This document shows positions 1 to 9,807 of a stretch of DNA of 64,000 bases, one piece after another. The DNA is from Blastococcus litoris. Its GTDB lineage: Bacteria; Actinomycetota; Actinomycetes; Mycobacteriales; Geodermatophilaceae. The DNA lies in NCBI RefSeq assembly GCF_003075095.1, contig NZ_QCZF01000001.1:496001-560000 (forward strand), written 5' to 3'. The position numbers and the translations under genes are program-made. Below the pieces are notes generated by a model. It saw only the letters and a program-made list of their open reading frames with translations, searched no databases and had not been told where the DNA came from. Numbering within the stretch: position 1 is the stretch's first letter; every line of letters begins with the position of its first letter.

Positions 1-1
1 C

Positions 2-403
2 GTGTCCGTCGTCCTGTGGTTCGTCCTCGGCTACGCGTTCTACGCGGCCATCTTCGCCGTGGCGGCCTCCCTGGTGAGCCGGCAGGAGGACCTCGGCACG
101 GTGCTCACGCCGACCACGCTCGTGCTCGTCGCCGCGTTCGTGGTGGGGATCCAGGCCGCGTCCGCCCCCGACGGCACGTTGGCGACGGTCACCTCGTACG
201 TGCCGGGTCTCTCGCCCATGGTGATGCCCGTCCGGCAGGCCGCCGGGGACGTGGCCGCGTGGGAGATCGGTCTCACGGTCGTGCTGATGCTGGCGGCCAT
301 CGCGCTCATCGTGCGTCTCGGGGGCCGCATCTACGCCGGAGCCCTGTTGCGCACCAGCGGCCGGATCAAGATGCGGGAGGCGCTGAAGGCCGAGCGCGCG
401 TGA
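2..403 (+). CDS. ABC-2 type transporter permease, C-terminal part (5' truncated)
   Basis: The reading frame is open to the left edge, so only the last ~133 residues are visible and the true start lies outside the window. The fragment carries at least three hydrophobic membrane segments (around residues 3-25, 36-55 and 88-108) and ends in a short basic cytoplasmic tail rich in Lys/Arg/Glu. The segment with SRQEDLGTVLTP followed by a loop and YVPGLSPMVMPVR resembles the end of NatB-like ABC-2 permeases, which export ions, drugs or lipids together with an ATPase normally encoded just upstream. The ATPase itself is not in view, so the substrate cannot be assigned. Confidence 0.7.
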   Translation: MSVVLWFVLGYAFYAAIFAVAASLVSRQEDLGTVLTPTTLVLVAAFVVGIQAASAPDGTLATVTSYVPGLSPMVMPVRQAAGDVAAWEIGLTVVLMLAAIALIVRLGGRIYAGALLRTSGRIKMREALKAERA

Positions 404-441
404 ACCGGTTGGACGCAATACGCCCCGGGTAGCCGCGCCGC

Positions 442-1422
442 ATGGGCATGCAGCTGGGCTACACGATGATGACCGAGCAGGCCGGGCCGAAGGACCTCGT
501 CAGCCACGTGGTGGGTGCCGAGGCGGCCGGCTTCGACTTCGCGGTGAGCAGTGACCACTACTTCCCGTGGCTGGACGAGATGGGGCACTCGCCGCACGCG
601 TGGACGGTGCTCGGTGCGGCGGCGCAGGCCACCAGCCGCATCCCGCTGACGACGTACGTCACCTGCCCGAGCTTCCGGTACCACCCGGCGGTCGTGGCGC
701 AGAAGGCGGCGACGCTGCAGATCCTGTCCGACGGCCGGTTCACGCTGGGCCTCGGTGCGGGGGAGAACCTCAACGAGCACGTGGTGGGGGCGGGCTGGCC
801 GCCGGCCGACGTCCGCCAGGAGATGCTGGAGGAGGCCCTCCACATCATCAGGTCCCTCTTCGACGGCGACGGGTACACCAACTTCCGCGGCGAGCACTTC
901 GACGTCGAGTCCGCGAAGCTCTGGGACCTGCCGGAGAAGCGGGTGCCCATCGGCGTCGCCGCCGGTGGCAAGCAGGCGGCCGCGATCGCCGGCGAGCTGG
1001 CCGACGCGCTGATCGCCACCGACCCCGAGCGCGAGCTGGTCGAGCAGTTCGAGGGCGCCGGCGGCGCGGGCAAGCCGAAGATCGCGCAGATGCCGATCAG
1101 CTACGGCACGGACAAGGGCGCCGCCGTGACGCGGGCGCACACGCTGTTTCGCTGGTTCGGCCTCGGCTGGAAGGTCAACGCCGAGCTGCCCGGGCCCTCG
1201 GCGTTCGACTCGGCGAGCTCCTTCGTCCGCGAGGAGGACGTCGAGAGCAGCATCCCGTGCGGGGACGACGTCGACGCCGTGATCGAGGGCGCGAAGGAGT
1301 ACGCCGACGCCGGCTTCACCCACCTGGCGCTCGTGCAGATCGGCGGCGACCAGCAGGCGCCGTACCTCGAGTGGACCCAGAAGACGCTGCTGCCCGCCTG
1401 GCGCGAGGCTTTCGGCAGCTGA
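442..1422 (+). CDS. LLM-class F420-dependent oxidoreductase (TIGR03557-like)
   Basis: A 326-residue luciferase-like (TIM-barrel) oxidoreductase. The N-terminus LGYTMMTEQAGPKDLV and the segment SSDHYFPWLDEMGHSPHAW match the actinobacterial subfamily related to F420-dependent glucose-6-phosphate dehydrogenase. The glycine-rich LGLGAGENLNEH segment (about residues 105-116) is typical of the cofactor-binding part of this fold. Family knowledge says such proteins use deazaflavin F420 for hydride transfer to diverse substrates; the substrate here is unknown. An ATG in frame six bases downstream is an alternative start. It lies alone between the permease fragment and the TPR gene, so neighbours give no functional clue. 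Confidence 0.88.
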   Translation: MGMQLGYTMMTEQAGPKDLVSHVVGAEAAGFDFAVSSDHYFPWLDEMGHSPHAWTVLGAAAQATSRIPLTTYVTCPSFRYHPAVVAQKAATLQILSDGRFTLGLGAGENLNEHVVGAGWPPADVRQEMLEEALHIIRSLFDGDGYTNFRGEHFDVESAKLWDLPEKRVPIGVAAGGKQAAAIAGELADALIATDPERELVEQFEGAGGAGKPKIAQMPISYGTDKGAAVTRAHTLFRWFGLGWKVNAELPGPSAFDSASSFVREEDVESSIPCGDDVDAVIEGAKEYADAGFTHLALVQIGGDQQAPYLEWTQKTLLPAWREAFGS

Positions 1423-1499
1423 CAGGCACGCACACCTTGGGGTGAGGTCATCCCGCCGGGGGGCGCGGGCAGCGTTCCCCGGCGGCGATCATCGGCGCC

Positions 1500-2360
1500 A
1501 TGACCGAGGACCTCGACGCCCGCCTCCAGGCGCTGCAGGCCTCCGACGACGTCTACGCGCTGATCGACCTCGGCTGCGACCTGGCCGACGTCGGGAGGCA
1601 GACCGATGCCGAGTCGTGCTTCCGCCGCGCCGCCGACCTGGGCGACACCGTCGCCTCGTTCAACCTCGGCAACGCGCTCGCCGCCCAGAAGCGCTTCCCC
1701 GAGGCCGTCGAGGCCTACGAGGTCGCCATCGCCGGCGGCGAGGCCGACGCGTGGCGCAACCTCGGCAAGGTCCTCGAGGACCTCGGCGACCTCGCCGGCG
1801 CCATGCGCGCCTACCGCGGCGCCGTCGAGGCCGGTGACCTGGAGGGCGGGCTGCAGCTGGCCTTCCTGCTGCGCGAGCAGGGCGAGCGGCACGCCGCCAT
1901 GGACGTCGCGCTGGAGATCGCCGCGATGGGCGACCAGGAGGCCGCCGCCGTCGTCGCCTGCTGGCGCTGGTGCGCCACGATGGACCCCTCGCTCGAGCCC
2001 GAGCTGCGCGCCGGCGCCGACCACTTCCCGGCCGCCCGCGCCGACCTCGCGCACCTGCTGCGCGAGTCCGGGCGCAAGGACGAGGCCCGCTTCCAGCTGG
2101 AGAAGGGCGCCAAGCGCGGTGAGGCCGTGTCCTGGCTGCCGCTGGGGAACTTCTACGCCGACGAGATGAACGACGACGAGGCGGCCGAGGAGGCCTACCG
2201 CGGGGGGATCGCGGCGGGCGAGGCGTACTGCCACCACAACCTGGCCGTGCTGCTGGCCGAGCGAGGTGACTTCGACGGCGCCGTCGAGCAGTTCCGGCTC
2301 GGTGCGGCGGCCGGCGACCAGCTGGCCGCGGACGCCCTGCGGGAGCTCGAGCACGGCTGA
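1500..2360 (+). CDS. Tetratricopeptide/Sel1-like repeat protein
   Basis: A 286-residue soluble protein made almost entirely of helical repeats of roughly 35 residues, seen as recurring A-x-x-x-LG / A-x-x-x-Y-x-x-A patterns (for example [20 protein letters not shown] and [19 protein letters not shown]). No signal peptide, membrane segment or catalytic motif is visible. TPR and Sel1 repeats act as protein-protein scaffolds; the partner is unknown. The start ATG follows a short untranslated stretch without a strong Shine-Dalgarno sequence. The PEP carboxylase gene begins 73 bases downstream on the same strand from its own putative promoter. Confidence 0.8.
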   Translation: MTEDLDARLQALQASDDVYALIDLGCDLADVGRQTDAESCFRRAADLGDTVASFNLGNALAAQKRFPEAVEAYEVAIAGGEADAWRNLGKVLEDLGDLAGAMRAYRGAVEAGDLEGGLQLAFLLREQGERHAAMDVALEIAAMGDQEAAAVVACWRWCATMDPSLEPELRAGADHFPAARADLAHLLRESGRKDEARFQLEKGAKRGEAVSWLPLGNFYADEMNDDEAAEEAYRGGIAAGEAYCHHNLAVLLAERGDFDGAVEQFRLGAAAGDQLAADALRELEHG

Positions 2361-2421
2361 CGCAGGACCACCCGCTCCAGCACGTCGCCGGGCCCGACAT
2401 GAGCCCGTTACACGGGGGCCG

Positions 2422-2427
2422 GATACT
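2422..2427 (+). promoter_or_regulatory. Putative -10 element of ppc (leaderless type)
   Basis: GATACT ends six bases before the GTG at 2434. This spacing would put transcription initiation at or next to the start codon, giving a leaderless mRNA, a common arrangement in actinobacteria. There is no Shine-Dalgarno sequence before this GTG, which fits. A -35 box is not obvious. Confidence 0.4.
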
Positions 2428-2433
2428 GCCCGC

Positions 2434-5238
2434 GTGTCCGAAGCCACAGTCGACGTCGCCGACCTGCGTCCCTCCGGTTCCCCCGGGAGCACCGACCGGG
2501 CCGACGAGGCCCCGCTCCGCGACGACATCCGCCTGCTGGGACGCGTCCTCGGCGAGGTGATCGGGTCGCAGGCCGGGCAGGACGTCCTGGATCTCGTCGA
2601 GTCGACCCGCGTCGAGGCCTTCCGCATCCGCCGCTCCGAGATCGACCGCGCCCAGCTGGCCGAGCGGTTGTCCGGGCTCGACGTCCGCTCGGCGAACCAC
2701 GTCATCCGGGCGTTCAGCCACTTCTCGGTGCTGGCCAACCTGGCCGAGGACATCCACCACGAGCGCCGCCGCCGCTTCCACCGCCGGGAGGGCTCGCCGC
2801 CGCAGACCGGCAGCCTGGCCGCGACCATGGCGCTGCTCGACGACGCCGACCTCGACCCCGACGTGGTCTCCCGGGAGCTCGCGGGGGCGCTGGTGTGCCC
2901 CGTCGTCACCGCGCACCCGACCGAGGTGCGGCGACGCACCATCTCGCAGGTCCAGCGGCACATCGCCGAGCTGGTCCGCGAGCGCGACCGCGCCGCCGGC
3001 GGCGAGATCGACGACGCGGCGTGGTCGGCCCAGCTGTGGCGCTCGGTGCTGACCCTCTGGCAGACGGCGCTGCTGCGGTTGTCCCGGCTGCGCCTGCAGG
3101 ACGAGATCGACGAGGCGCTGCGGTACTACGACCTGTCGCTGTTCGAGGTGGTCCCGGCGATCAACGCCGAGCTGCGGAAGGCGTTCGAGCAGCGCTGGCC
3201 CGACGCCGGCCTGCTGCGCCGGCCGATGCTCCTGCCGGGCTCCTGGATCGGTGGCGATCGCGACGGCAACCCCTTCGTCACCGCCGATGCGCTGCGCCGG
3301 GCCACCAGCCGGCAGGCGGAGACGGCGCTGGCCCACCACCTCGACGAGCTGGAGGCGCTGCGCGGCGAGTTGTCGATGTCCGACCGGCTGGTCACCCCGA
3401 CGCCGGAGCTCTACCACCTCGCCGACGCGTCCCGGGACGACTCACCGTTCCGCGCCGACGAGCCCTACCGCCGTGCCCTCAACGGCATCTCCGCCCGGCT
3501 CGCGGCGACCGCGCACGCCGTGCTCGGCCGGGTCCCCGGTCCGGCGCCGCAGACCCCGCTGCCGCCGTACGAGTCGCCCGACGAGCTGCGCGCCGACCTC
3601 GACGTCGTCGACGCGTCCCTGCGCAGCCACGGTGCGGGCGCCCTGGCCGACGACCGGCTGCTGCGGCTGCGCGAGGCGGTGGAGGTCTTCGGCTTCCACC
3701 TGTGCGGCCTGGACATGCGGCAGAACTCCTCGGTGCACGAGGAGGTCGTCGGCGAGCTGCTGGCCTGGGCCGGGGTGTGCGACGACTACGGCTCCCTCGA
3801 CGAGGCCGCACGCGTCGAGCTGCTGTCCCACGAGCTGACGCTGCGGCGGCCGCTCGTGCGCCCCGACGCCGAGCTCTCGGACACCGCCCGCGGGGAGCTG
3901 GACGTCCTGCTGGCCGCCGCCGACCAGGTGGCGCTGCTCGGCCCGCGCACGGTCCCGAACTACGTCATCAGCATGTGCGAGTCGGTCAGCGACGTCCTCG
4001 AGGTCGCCGTCCTGCTCAAGGAGGTCGGCCTCCTCGACCCCGGCGCCGACGGTGGTCCGACGTCGTCGGTCGGCATCTCGCCGCTGTTCGAGACGATCGA
4101 CGACCTCAAGGCCGCCGGGACGACGCTCGCGGCGATGCTCGACCAGCCGCTGTACCGCTCGCTGGTCGCCTCCCGGGGCGAGCAGCAGGAGGTCATGCTC
4201 GGCTACTCCGACAGCAACAAGGACGGCGGTTACCTGGCCGCCAACTGGGCGCTGTACCGCGCCGAGCTGGACCTGGTGGAGGTCGCCCGCGCCGAGGGCG
4301 TCCGGGTGCGGCTGTTCCACGGCCGCGGCGGGACCGTGGGCCGCGGCGGCGGGCCCAGCTACGAGGCCATCCGCGCGCAGCCCCCGGGCGCGGTCGCCGG
4401 CGCGCTGCGGATCACCGAGCAGGGCGAGGTCATCGCGGCCAAGTACGCCGACCCCGACCTGGCCCGGCGCAACCTGGAGGCCCTCGTGGCGGCCACGCTG
4501 GAGGCCAGCCTGCTCGACATCGAGGGTCTCGGCGACGACGCGGAGCCGGCCTACGCGCTGCTCGACGACCTCGCCGGCCGGGCCCAGCAGGCCTACCGCG
4601 CGCTGGTGCACGAGACGCCGGGCTTCGTGGAGTGGTTCCGCGCGGCGACGCCGATCAGCGAGCTCGCGGAGCTGAACATCGGCAGCCGGCCGCCCTCGCG
4701 CAAGGCGGGCAACTCCATCTCCGACCTGCGTGCCATCCCGTGGGTGTTCAGCTGGTCGCAGGCGCGGATCATGCTGCCCGGCTGGTTCGGCACCGGGTCG
4801 GCGCTGGAGAGCTGGGTCGACGGGGACGAGGAGAAGCTGGCCCGCCTGCGCGAGCTGCACCGCACGTGGCCGTTCTTCCGCACCGTGCTCTCCAACATGG
4901 GCATGGTGCTGGCCAAGACCGACCTCGGCCTGGCCGCGCGCTACGCCGAGCTCGTCCCCGACGAGGAGCTGCGGGCGCGGGTCTTCGACCAGATCACGGC
5001 CGAGCACGAGCGCACCTGCCGGATGCTGCTCGCCGTCACCGGCGACGACCAGCTGCTGGCGGACAACCCGTCGCTGGCGCGGTCGATCCGCAACCGCTTC
5101 CCCTACCTGGAGCCGCTGCACCACCTCCAGGTGGAGATGCTGCGCCGCCGCCGGGCGGGGGAGGACGACGAGCTGACCAGCCGCAACATCCACCTGACGA
5201 TCAACGGCATCGCGACCGCCCTGCGCAACAGTGGCTGA
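2434..5238 (+). CDS. ppc: Phosphoenolpyruvate carboxylase
   Basis: Carboxylates PEP with bicarbonate to oxaloacetate, the anaplerotic feed of the TCA cycle. The 934-residue length is normal for the bacterial enzyme. Visible signatures: [13 protein letters not shown] (catalytic His region, about residues 157-169), [15 protein letters not shown] (about 269-283), the active-site block [17 protein letters not shown] (about 589-605), [19 protein letters not shown] (about 628-646) and the C-terminal end [18 protein letters not shown]. The frame stays open upstream to 2266, but the first residues there look like out-of-frame translation of the previous gene; the GTG at 2434 is preferred because a -10-like GATACT lies six bases upstream. 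The stop overlaps the next start by eight bases, suggesting co-translation. Confidence 0.97.
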   Translation: MSEATVDVADLRPSGSPGSTDRADEAPLRDDIRLLGRVLGEVIGSQAGQDVLDLVESTRVEAFRIRRSEIDRAQLAERLSGLDVRSANHVIRAFSHFSVLANLAEDIHHERRRRFHRREGSPPQTGSLAATMALLDDADLDPDVVSRELAGALVCPVVTAHPTEVRRRTISQVQRHIAELVRERDRAAGGEIDDAAWSAQLWRSVLTLWQTALLRLSRLRLQDEIDEALRYYDLSLFEVVPAINAELRKAFEQRWPDAGLLRRPMLLPGSWIGGDRDGNPFVTADALRRATSRQAETALAHHLDELEALRGELSMSDRLVTPTPELYHLADASRDDSPFRADEPYRRALNGISARLAATAHAVLGRVPGPAPQTPLPPYESPDELRADLDVVDASLRSHGAGALADDRLLRLREAVEVFGFHLCGLDMRQNSSVHEEVVGELLAWAGVCDDYGSLDEAARVELLSHELTLRRPLVRPDAELSDTARGELDVLLAAADQVALLGPRTVPNYVISMCESVSDVLEVAVLLKEVGLLDPGADGGPTSSVGISPLFETIDDLKAAGTTLAAMLDQPLYRSLVASRGEQQEVMLGYSDSNKDGGYLAANWALYRAELDLVEVARAEGVRVRLFHGRGGTVGRGGGPSYEAIRAQPPGAVAGALRITEQGEVIAAKYADPDLARRNLEALVAATLEASLLDIEGLGDDAEPAYALLDDLAGRAQQAYRALVHETPGFVEWFRAATPISELAELNIGSRPPSRKAGNSISDLRAIPWVFSWSQARIMLPGWFGTGSALESWVDGDEEKLARLRELHRTWPFFRTVLSNMGMVLAKTDLGLAARYAELVPDEELRARVFDQITAEHERTCRMLLAVTGDDQLLADNPSLARSIRNRFPYLEPLHHLQVEMLRRRRAGEDDELTSRNIHLTINGIATALRNSG

Positions 5239-6313
5239 CCTCCGCGTCGCCGCCGGAGGGCCGGACCTCGGCCGCGCGGCGGCGTCGCTCGGGCTGGCGC
5301 CGGCCGCGCTCGCCCCGGCGGTCAGCGACCCCGCCTACCGGGTGCTGGCCGGCGACCTCCCCGACGGCAGGGCGACGGCGGTGCTGCTGCGTCGGCAGTG
5401 GACGGCCGAGGGCATCTCCGAGGCGGTCCTGCTCGCCGACTCGGGGGTGGGCCCCGACGCGCCCGCGGTCCTGGCGACCGCGTCGGCGTGGGGCTGCGAC
5501 CGGGTGCGCGACCGGCCCGGTGGGCGCGGGGTGCGGCCGGTCCCCCCGCCGGGGGCCTCGGACCCGCTGCCCGCGCGGTTCCTGCACCTCGCCGCCCTCG
5601 CCGCGACCCGGGTGGAGACGGCGGTGGCCCTGGCCCGCGGGACCGGCGAGGACCGGGTGAAGGCCGACGGCAGCCCCGCGGTGGCCGCCGACGAGGCGGC
5701 CCACGTGGCGGCCGCGGAGGTCCTCGCGGGCCTCGGCGTGCCGGTGCTCAGCGAGGAGCGCGCCGACGACCGGGTGGCCGGGGACGAGCCCTGGGTCGTG
5801 CTCGACCCCCTCGACGGCACCGGGAACTTCCGCGCCGGGCTGCCGCCCTGGGCATTCTCCGCCGGGCTCGTGCGGGCCGGTCGACCGATCGCGGGCGTCG
5901 TCGTGGACCTGTCGTCGGGCCGCCGCTGGTGGGCCGACGGGCAGCACGCGTGGCGCGACGGCCTGCCGGTGGCGCCGCGCCCCGGCAGCACCGTCGTCGT
6001 CCCGTCCGCGCCGGCCGGGGGCACGGTGGTCGTGCCCGGCCCGGCCCACCGCGTCCGGGTCACCGGCTGCACCGCCGTCGAGGTCTGCCTCGTCGCCGAC
6101 GGCTCGGCGGCCGCCTGGCACGACATCGACCGCAGCGGCACGCACGTGCACGACGTCGCCGGTGCGCTGGCCGTGCTGCTGTCGGCCGGCGGCGCCGCGC
6201 TGGGCCCCGACGGCACGCCCGTGCGGCTGCTGCCCGACACCGCGGCGAAGCTCCGCTTCGTGGCGGCGTCCTCGTCCGAGGCGGCGGCGGAGCTGCTGCG
6301 CGCCGTCTCCTAG
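5231..6313 (+). CDS. Inositol monophosphatase-family phosphatase (IMPase/CysQ-like) with N-terminal extension
   Basis: A 360-residue Li-sensitive-phosphatase superfamily member. The metal-binding motif [10 protein letters not shown] lies at about residues 193-202, preceded by an acidic LSEERADD (about 173-180), and the second metal Asp is in [13 protein letters not shown] (about 305-317). The family dephosphorylates inositol phosphates, fructose-1,6-bisphosphate or 3'-phosphoadenosine 5'-phosphate; the substrate cannot be told from the sequence. The phosphatase domain starts near residue 120. The first ~115 residues form an extra region with no motif I recognise. The GTG start overlaps the ppc stop by eight bases. 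The gene is convergent with fprA and the two share the tetranucleotide CTAG as stop codons. Confidence 0.85.
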   Translation: MADLRVAAGGPDLGRAAASLGLAPAALAPAVSDPAYRVLAGDLPDGRATAVLLRRQWTAEGISEAVLLADSGVGPDAPAVLATASAWGCDRVRDRPGGRGVRPVPPPGASDPLPARFLHLAALAATRVETAVALARGTGEDRVKADGSPAVAADEAAHVAAAEVLAGLGVPVLSEERADDRVAGDEPWVVLDPLDGTGNFRAGLPPWAFSAGLVRAGRPIAGVVVDLSSGRRWWADGQHAWRDGLPVAPRPGSTVVVPSAPAGGTVVVPGPAHRVRVTGCTAVEVCLVADGSAAAWHDIDRSGTHVHDVAGALAVLLSAGGAALGPDGTPVRLLPDTAAKLRFVAASSSEAAAELLRAVS

Positions 6314-7716
6314 CGGTCGGCGGCCGCCCGCACGGCGGCCATCAGCGCCTCGCGTTCGTGCAGCGTCGTCCGGGCGCGGCCCCGGGTCGCGCCGAGGGCG
6401 GCCTCGGCGGCGTCGATCGCCCGCCAGTCCTCGAGCAGCACCGGTTCGGCGCCCCGGGCGACGAGCTCGTCGACCAGGTCGCCGACCGGGCCGCCGACAC
6501 GGAGCGTCCCCTCGGCGACGTCGGCCAGCAGCGCCGCGACGGTCTCGCGGGCGTCGTGCTTGTTGTGCCCGACCACCCCGCTGGGACCGCGCTTGATCCA
6601 GCCGGCCACGTACTCGCCGGGGGACACCTTCCCCTCGCGGAGCACCCGGCCGGTGTCGTTGGGCACGGTGCCCGATCGTTCGTCGACCGGCAGTCCCGGC
6701 AGCGGGACGCCGCGGTACCCGACCGAGCGCACCACCAGGTCCGCGGGCAGCACCTCCAGCTCGCCGGTCCCCATGGCCCGGCCGTCGCCGTCGACCGCGG
6801 TCCGCTCCACCTCGATGCCGGTCACCCGGTCGGTGCCGAGCAGCCGCACCGGACGGCGGAAGAAGCGCAGCCGCAACCGGACCCGTCCGGGCGCCGCCGT
6901 GTGGTCGGCCCAGCCGCGGAGGACGGCGAGGTTGCGGCTGACGTTCCGGTCGCCGGCGGCGTGCTCCTCGGAGAGCGGGTCGAGCTCCAGCTCGGCCGGG
7001 TCCACGAGCACGGTGGCGTCGGCGAGCCCGTCGAGTTCGCGCAGCTCCTGCGTGGTGAAGGTGGCCTGGGCCGGCCCCCGGCGGCCGAGGACGGTCACCT
7101 CCTCGACCGGCGCCGCGGCGAGGACGTCGAGCACGTGCTGCGGCATGTCGGTCGGCTCGAGCTCCTCGGAGGTGCGCGACAGCACCCGCGCGACGTCGAG
7201 GGCGACGTTGCCCACGCCGATGACGACGGCCGAGCGCACGCCGGCCAGCGCGGCCTCGACGCGGGCCCGGTCGCAGTCGGGGTGGCCGGTGTACCAGGCG
7301 ACCAGGTCGGTGGCGGCGAGGCTGCCGGGCAGCTGCTCGCCCTCGATGTCCAGCTGCCGGTCGAGGGAGGCGCCGTAGGTGTAGATCACCGCGTCGACGT
7401 GCCGCCGGAGCTCGTCGAGGGGGATGTCCACGCCCACGTCGACGTTGCCGACGAAGCGGACCAGCGGGTGGTCGAGGAAGCGGTGCAGGGTGTCGCGGAT
7501 GGCCCGCATCTTCGGGTGGTCGGGGGCGATGCCGTGCCGGACCAGGCCGAACGGCGTCGGCAGGCGGTCGACCAGGTCGACGGCGACCGGGACGTCGTCC
7601 TGGCGGGTCAGCGCGTCCGCCGCGTAGATCCCGGCGGGACCGGCGCCGATCACCGCGATGCGCAGGGGGCGCTCGGCCGACGGGGGAGGGGACGCGGCGG
7701 CGGGCACGCCTGGCAT
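6310..7716 (-). CDS. fprA: Ferredoxin/adrenodoxin-type NADP+ reductase (FprA-like)
   Basis: A 468-residue flavoprotein of the adrenodoxin-reductase type, passing electrons between NADPH and ferredoxin for cytochromes P450 and other redox enzymes. The FAD dinucleotide-binding motif AVIGAGPAGIYAADAL lies at about residues 21-36, PFGLVRHGIAPDH follows, and the NADP site GVGNVALDVARVL is near residue 180. GPSGVVGHNKHDARETV near the C-terminus is the family's FAD-contacting block. The ATG at 7716 is chosen over an upstream start because GGGACAGG sits directly before it and the family's N-terminus is short. No ferredoxin gene is adjacent. It shares overlapping stop codons with the convergent phosphatase gene. 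Confidence 0.93.
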   Translation of the reverse strand: MPGVPAAASPPPSAERPLRIAVIGAGPAGIYAADALTRQDDVPVAVDLVDRLPTPFGLVRHGIAPDHPKMRAIRDTLHRFLDHPLVRFVGNVDVGVDIPLDELRRHVDAVIYTYGASLDRQLDIEGEQLPGSLAATDLVAWYTGHPDCDRARVEAALAGVRSAVVIGVGNVALDVARVLSRTSEELEPTDMPQHVLDVLAAAPVEEVTVLGRRGPAQATFTTQELRELDGLADATVLVDPAELELDPLSEEHAAGDRNVSRNLAVLRGWADHTAAPGRVRLRLRFFRRPVRLLGTDRVTGIEVERTAVDGDGRAMGTGELEVLPADLVVRSVGYRGVPLPGLPVDERSGTVPNDTGRVLREGKVSPGEYVAGWIKRGPSGVVGHNKHDARETVAALLADVAEGTLRVGGPVGDLVDELVARGAEPVLLEDWRAIDAAEAALGATRGRARTTLHEREALMAAVRAAADR

Positions 7717-7778
7717 CCTGTCCCGGCCCGGGCCGTTCGCACCAGCCCGGGTCACCTCACCGCCGTCCAGGAGGACCC

Positions 7779-8087
7779 GTGCCCGTCGTCGTCGTCGCCA
7801 CCATCACCCCGAAGCCCGACCAGGTGGACGCCGTCCGGGACGCGATCCTGACCGCGGTGCCGAAGGTGCACGAGGAGCCCGGCTGCGAGCTCTACGCGCT
7901 GCACGAGGGCGACGGCTCGTTCGTCATGGTGGAGCGCTGGGAGAGCCCGGAGGCCCTGAAGGTGCACGGCCGCGCGGAGGCGCTCACCACGCTGGGCGGG
8001 GCCATCGCGGACAAGCTGGCGGCCCCGCTGGACGTCCGCCGGCTGGCCCCGGTGCCGGCGGGCGACGCGGACAAGGGCGCGCTCTAG
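7779..8087 (+). CDS. Antibiotic biosynthesis monooxygenase (ABM) family protein
   Basis: A 102-residue protein with the compact ferredoxin-like fold of the ABM/YgiN family. Signatures are the opening beta strand VVVVATITPKPDQVDAV, EPGCELYALHEGD and FVMVERWESPEALKVH. Family members are quinol oxygenases or cofactor-free monooxygenases, or act in heme or reactive-species handling; the actual substrate is unknown. GTG start with a strong AGGAGG about seven bases upstream. It is divergent from fprA with a short shared control region of about 60 bases (7717-7778). Confidence 0.85.
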   Translation: MPVVVVATITPKPDQVDAVRDAILTAVPKVHEEPGCELYALHEGDGSFVMVERWESPEALKVHGRAEALTTLGGAIADKLAAPLDVRRLAPVPAGDADKGAL

Positions 8088-8090
8088 CCG

Positions 8091-8897
8091 TCAGCAGGCG
8101 ACGTTGCGGTCCCACTCGTCGCGGACGTACTGGCTGAGGACAACGTCGCCGTCGGGGACCAGCGGGTCGTCGTCGCAGGCGGCCTCGGCCTGGTCGGCGG
8201 TCAGCGAGCCGGCCAGCCAGCTGTCCAGCTCGGCCAGGACGCTGTCGTCGCCGACCTCGCCGACGATCTGCCCCCACTGGCGGCCGGTCGAGTAGACGCC
8301 GACCTCGGCGTCCCGCGACAGCAGGTAGGACGCCATGCCCTCGAGCGTGGCCCGGTTCCGATCGCTGGCCCCGGCGGACCCGTACTGCCAGGTGTTCATC
8401 GTCTCGACGTCGAGCCACCACACGTACCGGGAGGGCTGGCTGTCGACCCGCGCCGCGCGGGCGGCGGGGGTGAAGAACGACAGCACGCTGTTCTCCGCCC
8501 GCTCCCAGCCGTACTCCCACGAGCAGGCGGTCGAGTTGGTGCCGTCGCACGCGCCGTAGGGGGTGGACCCGCTCATCGGCCAGGTCGTCACCTCGTCGAG
8601 CAGCTGCCCCGGGTTGGCGGTGTTGAGGTAGAGCTGGGCCCGCGGCTGGCCCGCCACCTCGCCGGAGGACTCCCACGCCCAGGTCAGCTGCTCCTGCAGG
8701 CAGGGGTTGGCCCGGGTGGACAGCCCGCCGTTGACGCCGACGACGGCGAACGCGCGCTCGCGCGGCAGGTCGGTGTCGCACTGCGGGTGCGAGACGTCGT
8801 AGCCGACGGAGGTGTCCGCCCAGGCGGTCCCGGGCACGGCGACGGCCGCCGCGACCCCGCAGGCCACGACGGCGATCTTCCCCGCTGACGATGCCAT
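8091..8897 (-). CDS. Secreted protein, putative GH25/DUF1906-like barrel domain
   Basis: A 268-residue exported protein. The signal peptide runs to about residue 27, with cleavage after GTAWA. The mature part begins TSVGYDVSHPQCDTDLP and later has WWLDVETMNTW and EVGVYSTGRQWGQIVG, the spaced Asp/Glu and strand-helix pattern of lysozyme-like TIM barrels (GH25 or DUF1906). It contains several Cys (in HPQCDT, NPCLQ, YGACDG, TACSW, AACDDD and NVAC at the end), suggesting disulfide bonding outside the cell. I cannot prove catalytic activity. A cell-wall role is plausible. It lies downstream of nei and phr on the same strand but after a 70-base gap. Confidence 0.6.
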   Translation of the reverse strand: MASSAGKIAVVACGVAAAVAVPGTAWADTSVGYDVSHPQCDTDLPRERAFAVVGVNGGLSTRANPCLQEQLTWAWESSGEVAGQPRAQLYLNTANPGQLLDEVTTWPMSGSTPYGACDGTNSTACSWEYGWERAENSVLSFFTPAARAARVDSQPSRYVWWLDVETMNTWQYGSAGASDRNRATLEGMASYLLSRDAEVGVYSTGRQWGQIVGEVGDDSVLAELDSWLAGSLTADQAEAACDDDPLVPDGDVVLSQYVRDEWDRNVAC

Positions 8898-8970
8898 CGG
8901 CGGCGAAGGTACACGGCTCCCGGTCGGCGTGCCGGGCCGTCACGGAACCTCGAACTCCCTGGTGACCGCC

Positions 8971-9780
8971 CTAGGTCGCCTGGCAGACCGGGCACCAGTA
9001 GAGGTTGCGCCCGACCATGACCTCGGTCCGCACGGGTGTGCCGCAGAGCCGGCAGGGGAGCCCGGTGCGCCGGTAGACGTAGTGCGCGTCGTCGCGCTGC
9101 ACCGCGCCGCGTCGCCGCGTCCGGTCCTCCGGCCGGGTGGTGACGATGCGACCCATGCGGACGCCGGCCCGCATGAGCGTCACCAGGTCGGCCCACATCG
9201 CCTGCCACAGCTCGGCGTCGACGGCGCGGCCCGGCCGGAACGGCGAGACGCCGTGCCGGAAGAGCAGCTCGGCCCGGTAGACGTTGCCCACGCCGGCGAG
9301 CACCGACTGGTCCATGAGGAGCGCGCCGACGGCGGTGCGGCTGGCGGCGATGCGGCGGTGGGCGCGGGCGCCGTCGGCCCGGGGGCGGAGGGGGTCGGGG
9401 CCGAGCCGGTCCAGGATCGCCTTCACCTCGGGCTCGGCGAGCACGTCGCAGGCGGTGGGGCCGCGCAGGTCGGTCCACACGCCGGTGCCGTCGGGACCCT
9501 CGGCGGTCCACCGCATCCGCAGCGCGCCCTTGGGCGGGGGCGGGTCGCCGGTGCCGCCGGTGAAGGTGCCGTAGAGGCCCAGGTGCACGTGGAGCACGTC
9601 GCCGCCGAAGTCCGCGAACAGGTGCTTGCCGTAGGAGTGGACCTCCTCCAGCACGCGCCCGTCGAGCAGCGCTGCGCCCGCGGCGAACCGCCCCTGGGGG
9701 CTGGTGACCCGGACCGGCCGTCCGGCGAACGTCTGCTGCTGCTCGCGCGCCAGGCGGTAGAGCGTGTGCCCCTCAGGCAC
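8971..9780 (-). CDS. nei: Fpg/Nei-family DNA glycosylase (endonuclease VIII type)
   Basis: A base-excision-repair bifunctional glycosylase/AP lyase of 269 residues. The N-terminus MPEGHT provides the catalytic Pro2 and Glu3 after Met removal. The helix-two-turn-helix region contains LMDQSVLAGVGNVYRAELLF (about residues 161-180), and a zinc finger closes the protein with CRLCGT and CPVCQ. The MPEGHT start is typical of Nei-like rather than Fpg (MPELPE) enzymes, so oxidised pyrimidines are the likely substrates. GTG start with GGAGG upstream. It follows the photolyase by 27 bases on the same strand, making a two-gene repair operon for UV and oxidative damage. Confidence 0.93.
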   Translation of the reverse strand: MPEGHTLYRLAREQQQTFAGRPVRVTSPQGRFAAGAALLDGRVLEEVHSYGKHLFADFGGDVLHVHLGLYGTFTGGTGDPPPPKGALRMRWTAEGPDGTGVWTDLRGPTACDVLAEPEVKAILDRLGPDPLRPRADGARAHRRIAASRTAVGALLMDQSVLAGVGNVYRAELLFRHGVSPFRPGRAVDAELWQAMWADLVTLMRAGVRMGRIVTTRPEDRTRRRGAVQRDDAHYVYRRTGLPCRLCGTPVRTEVMVGRNLYWCPVCQAT

Positions 9781-9807
9781 CGGGGGTCCTCCGGATCCCG
9801 GCCGCGG

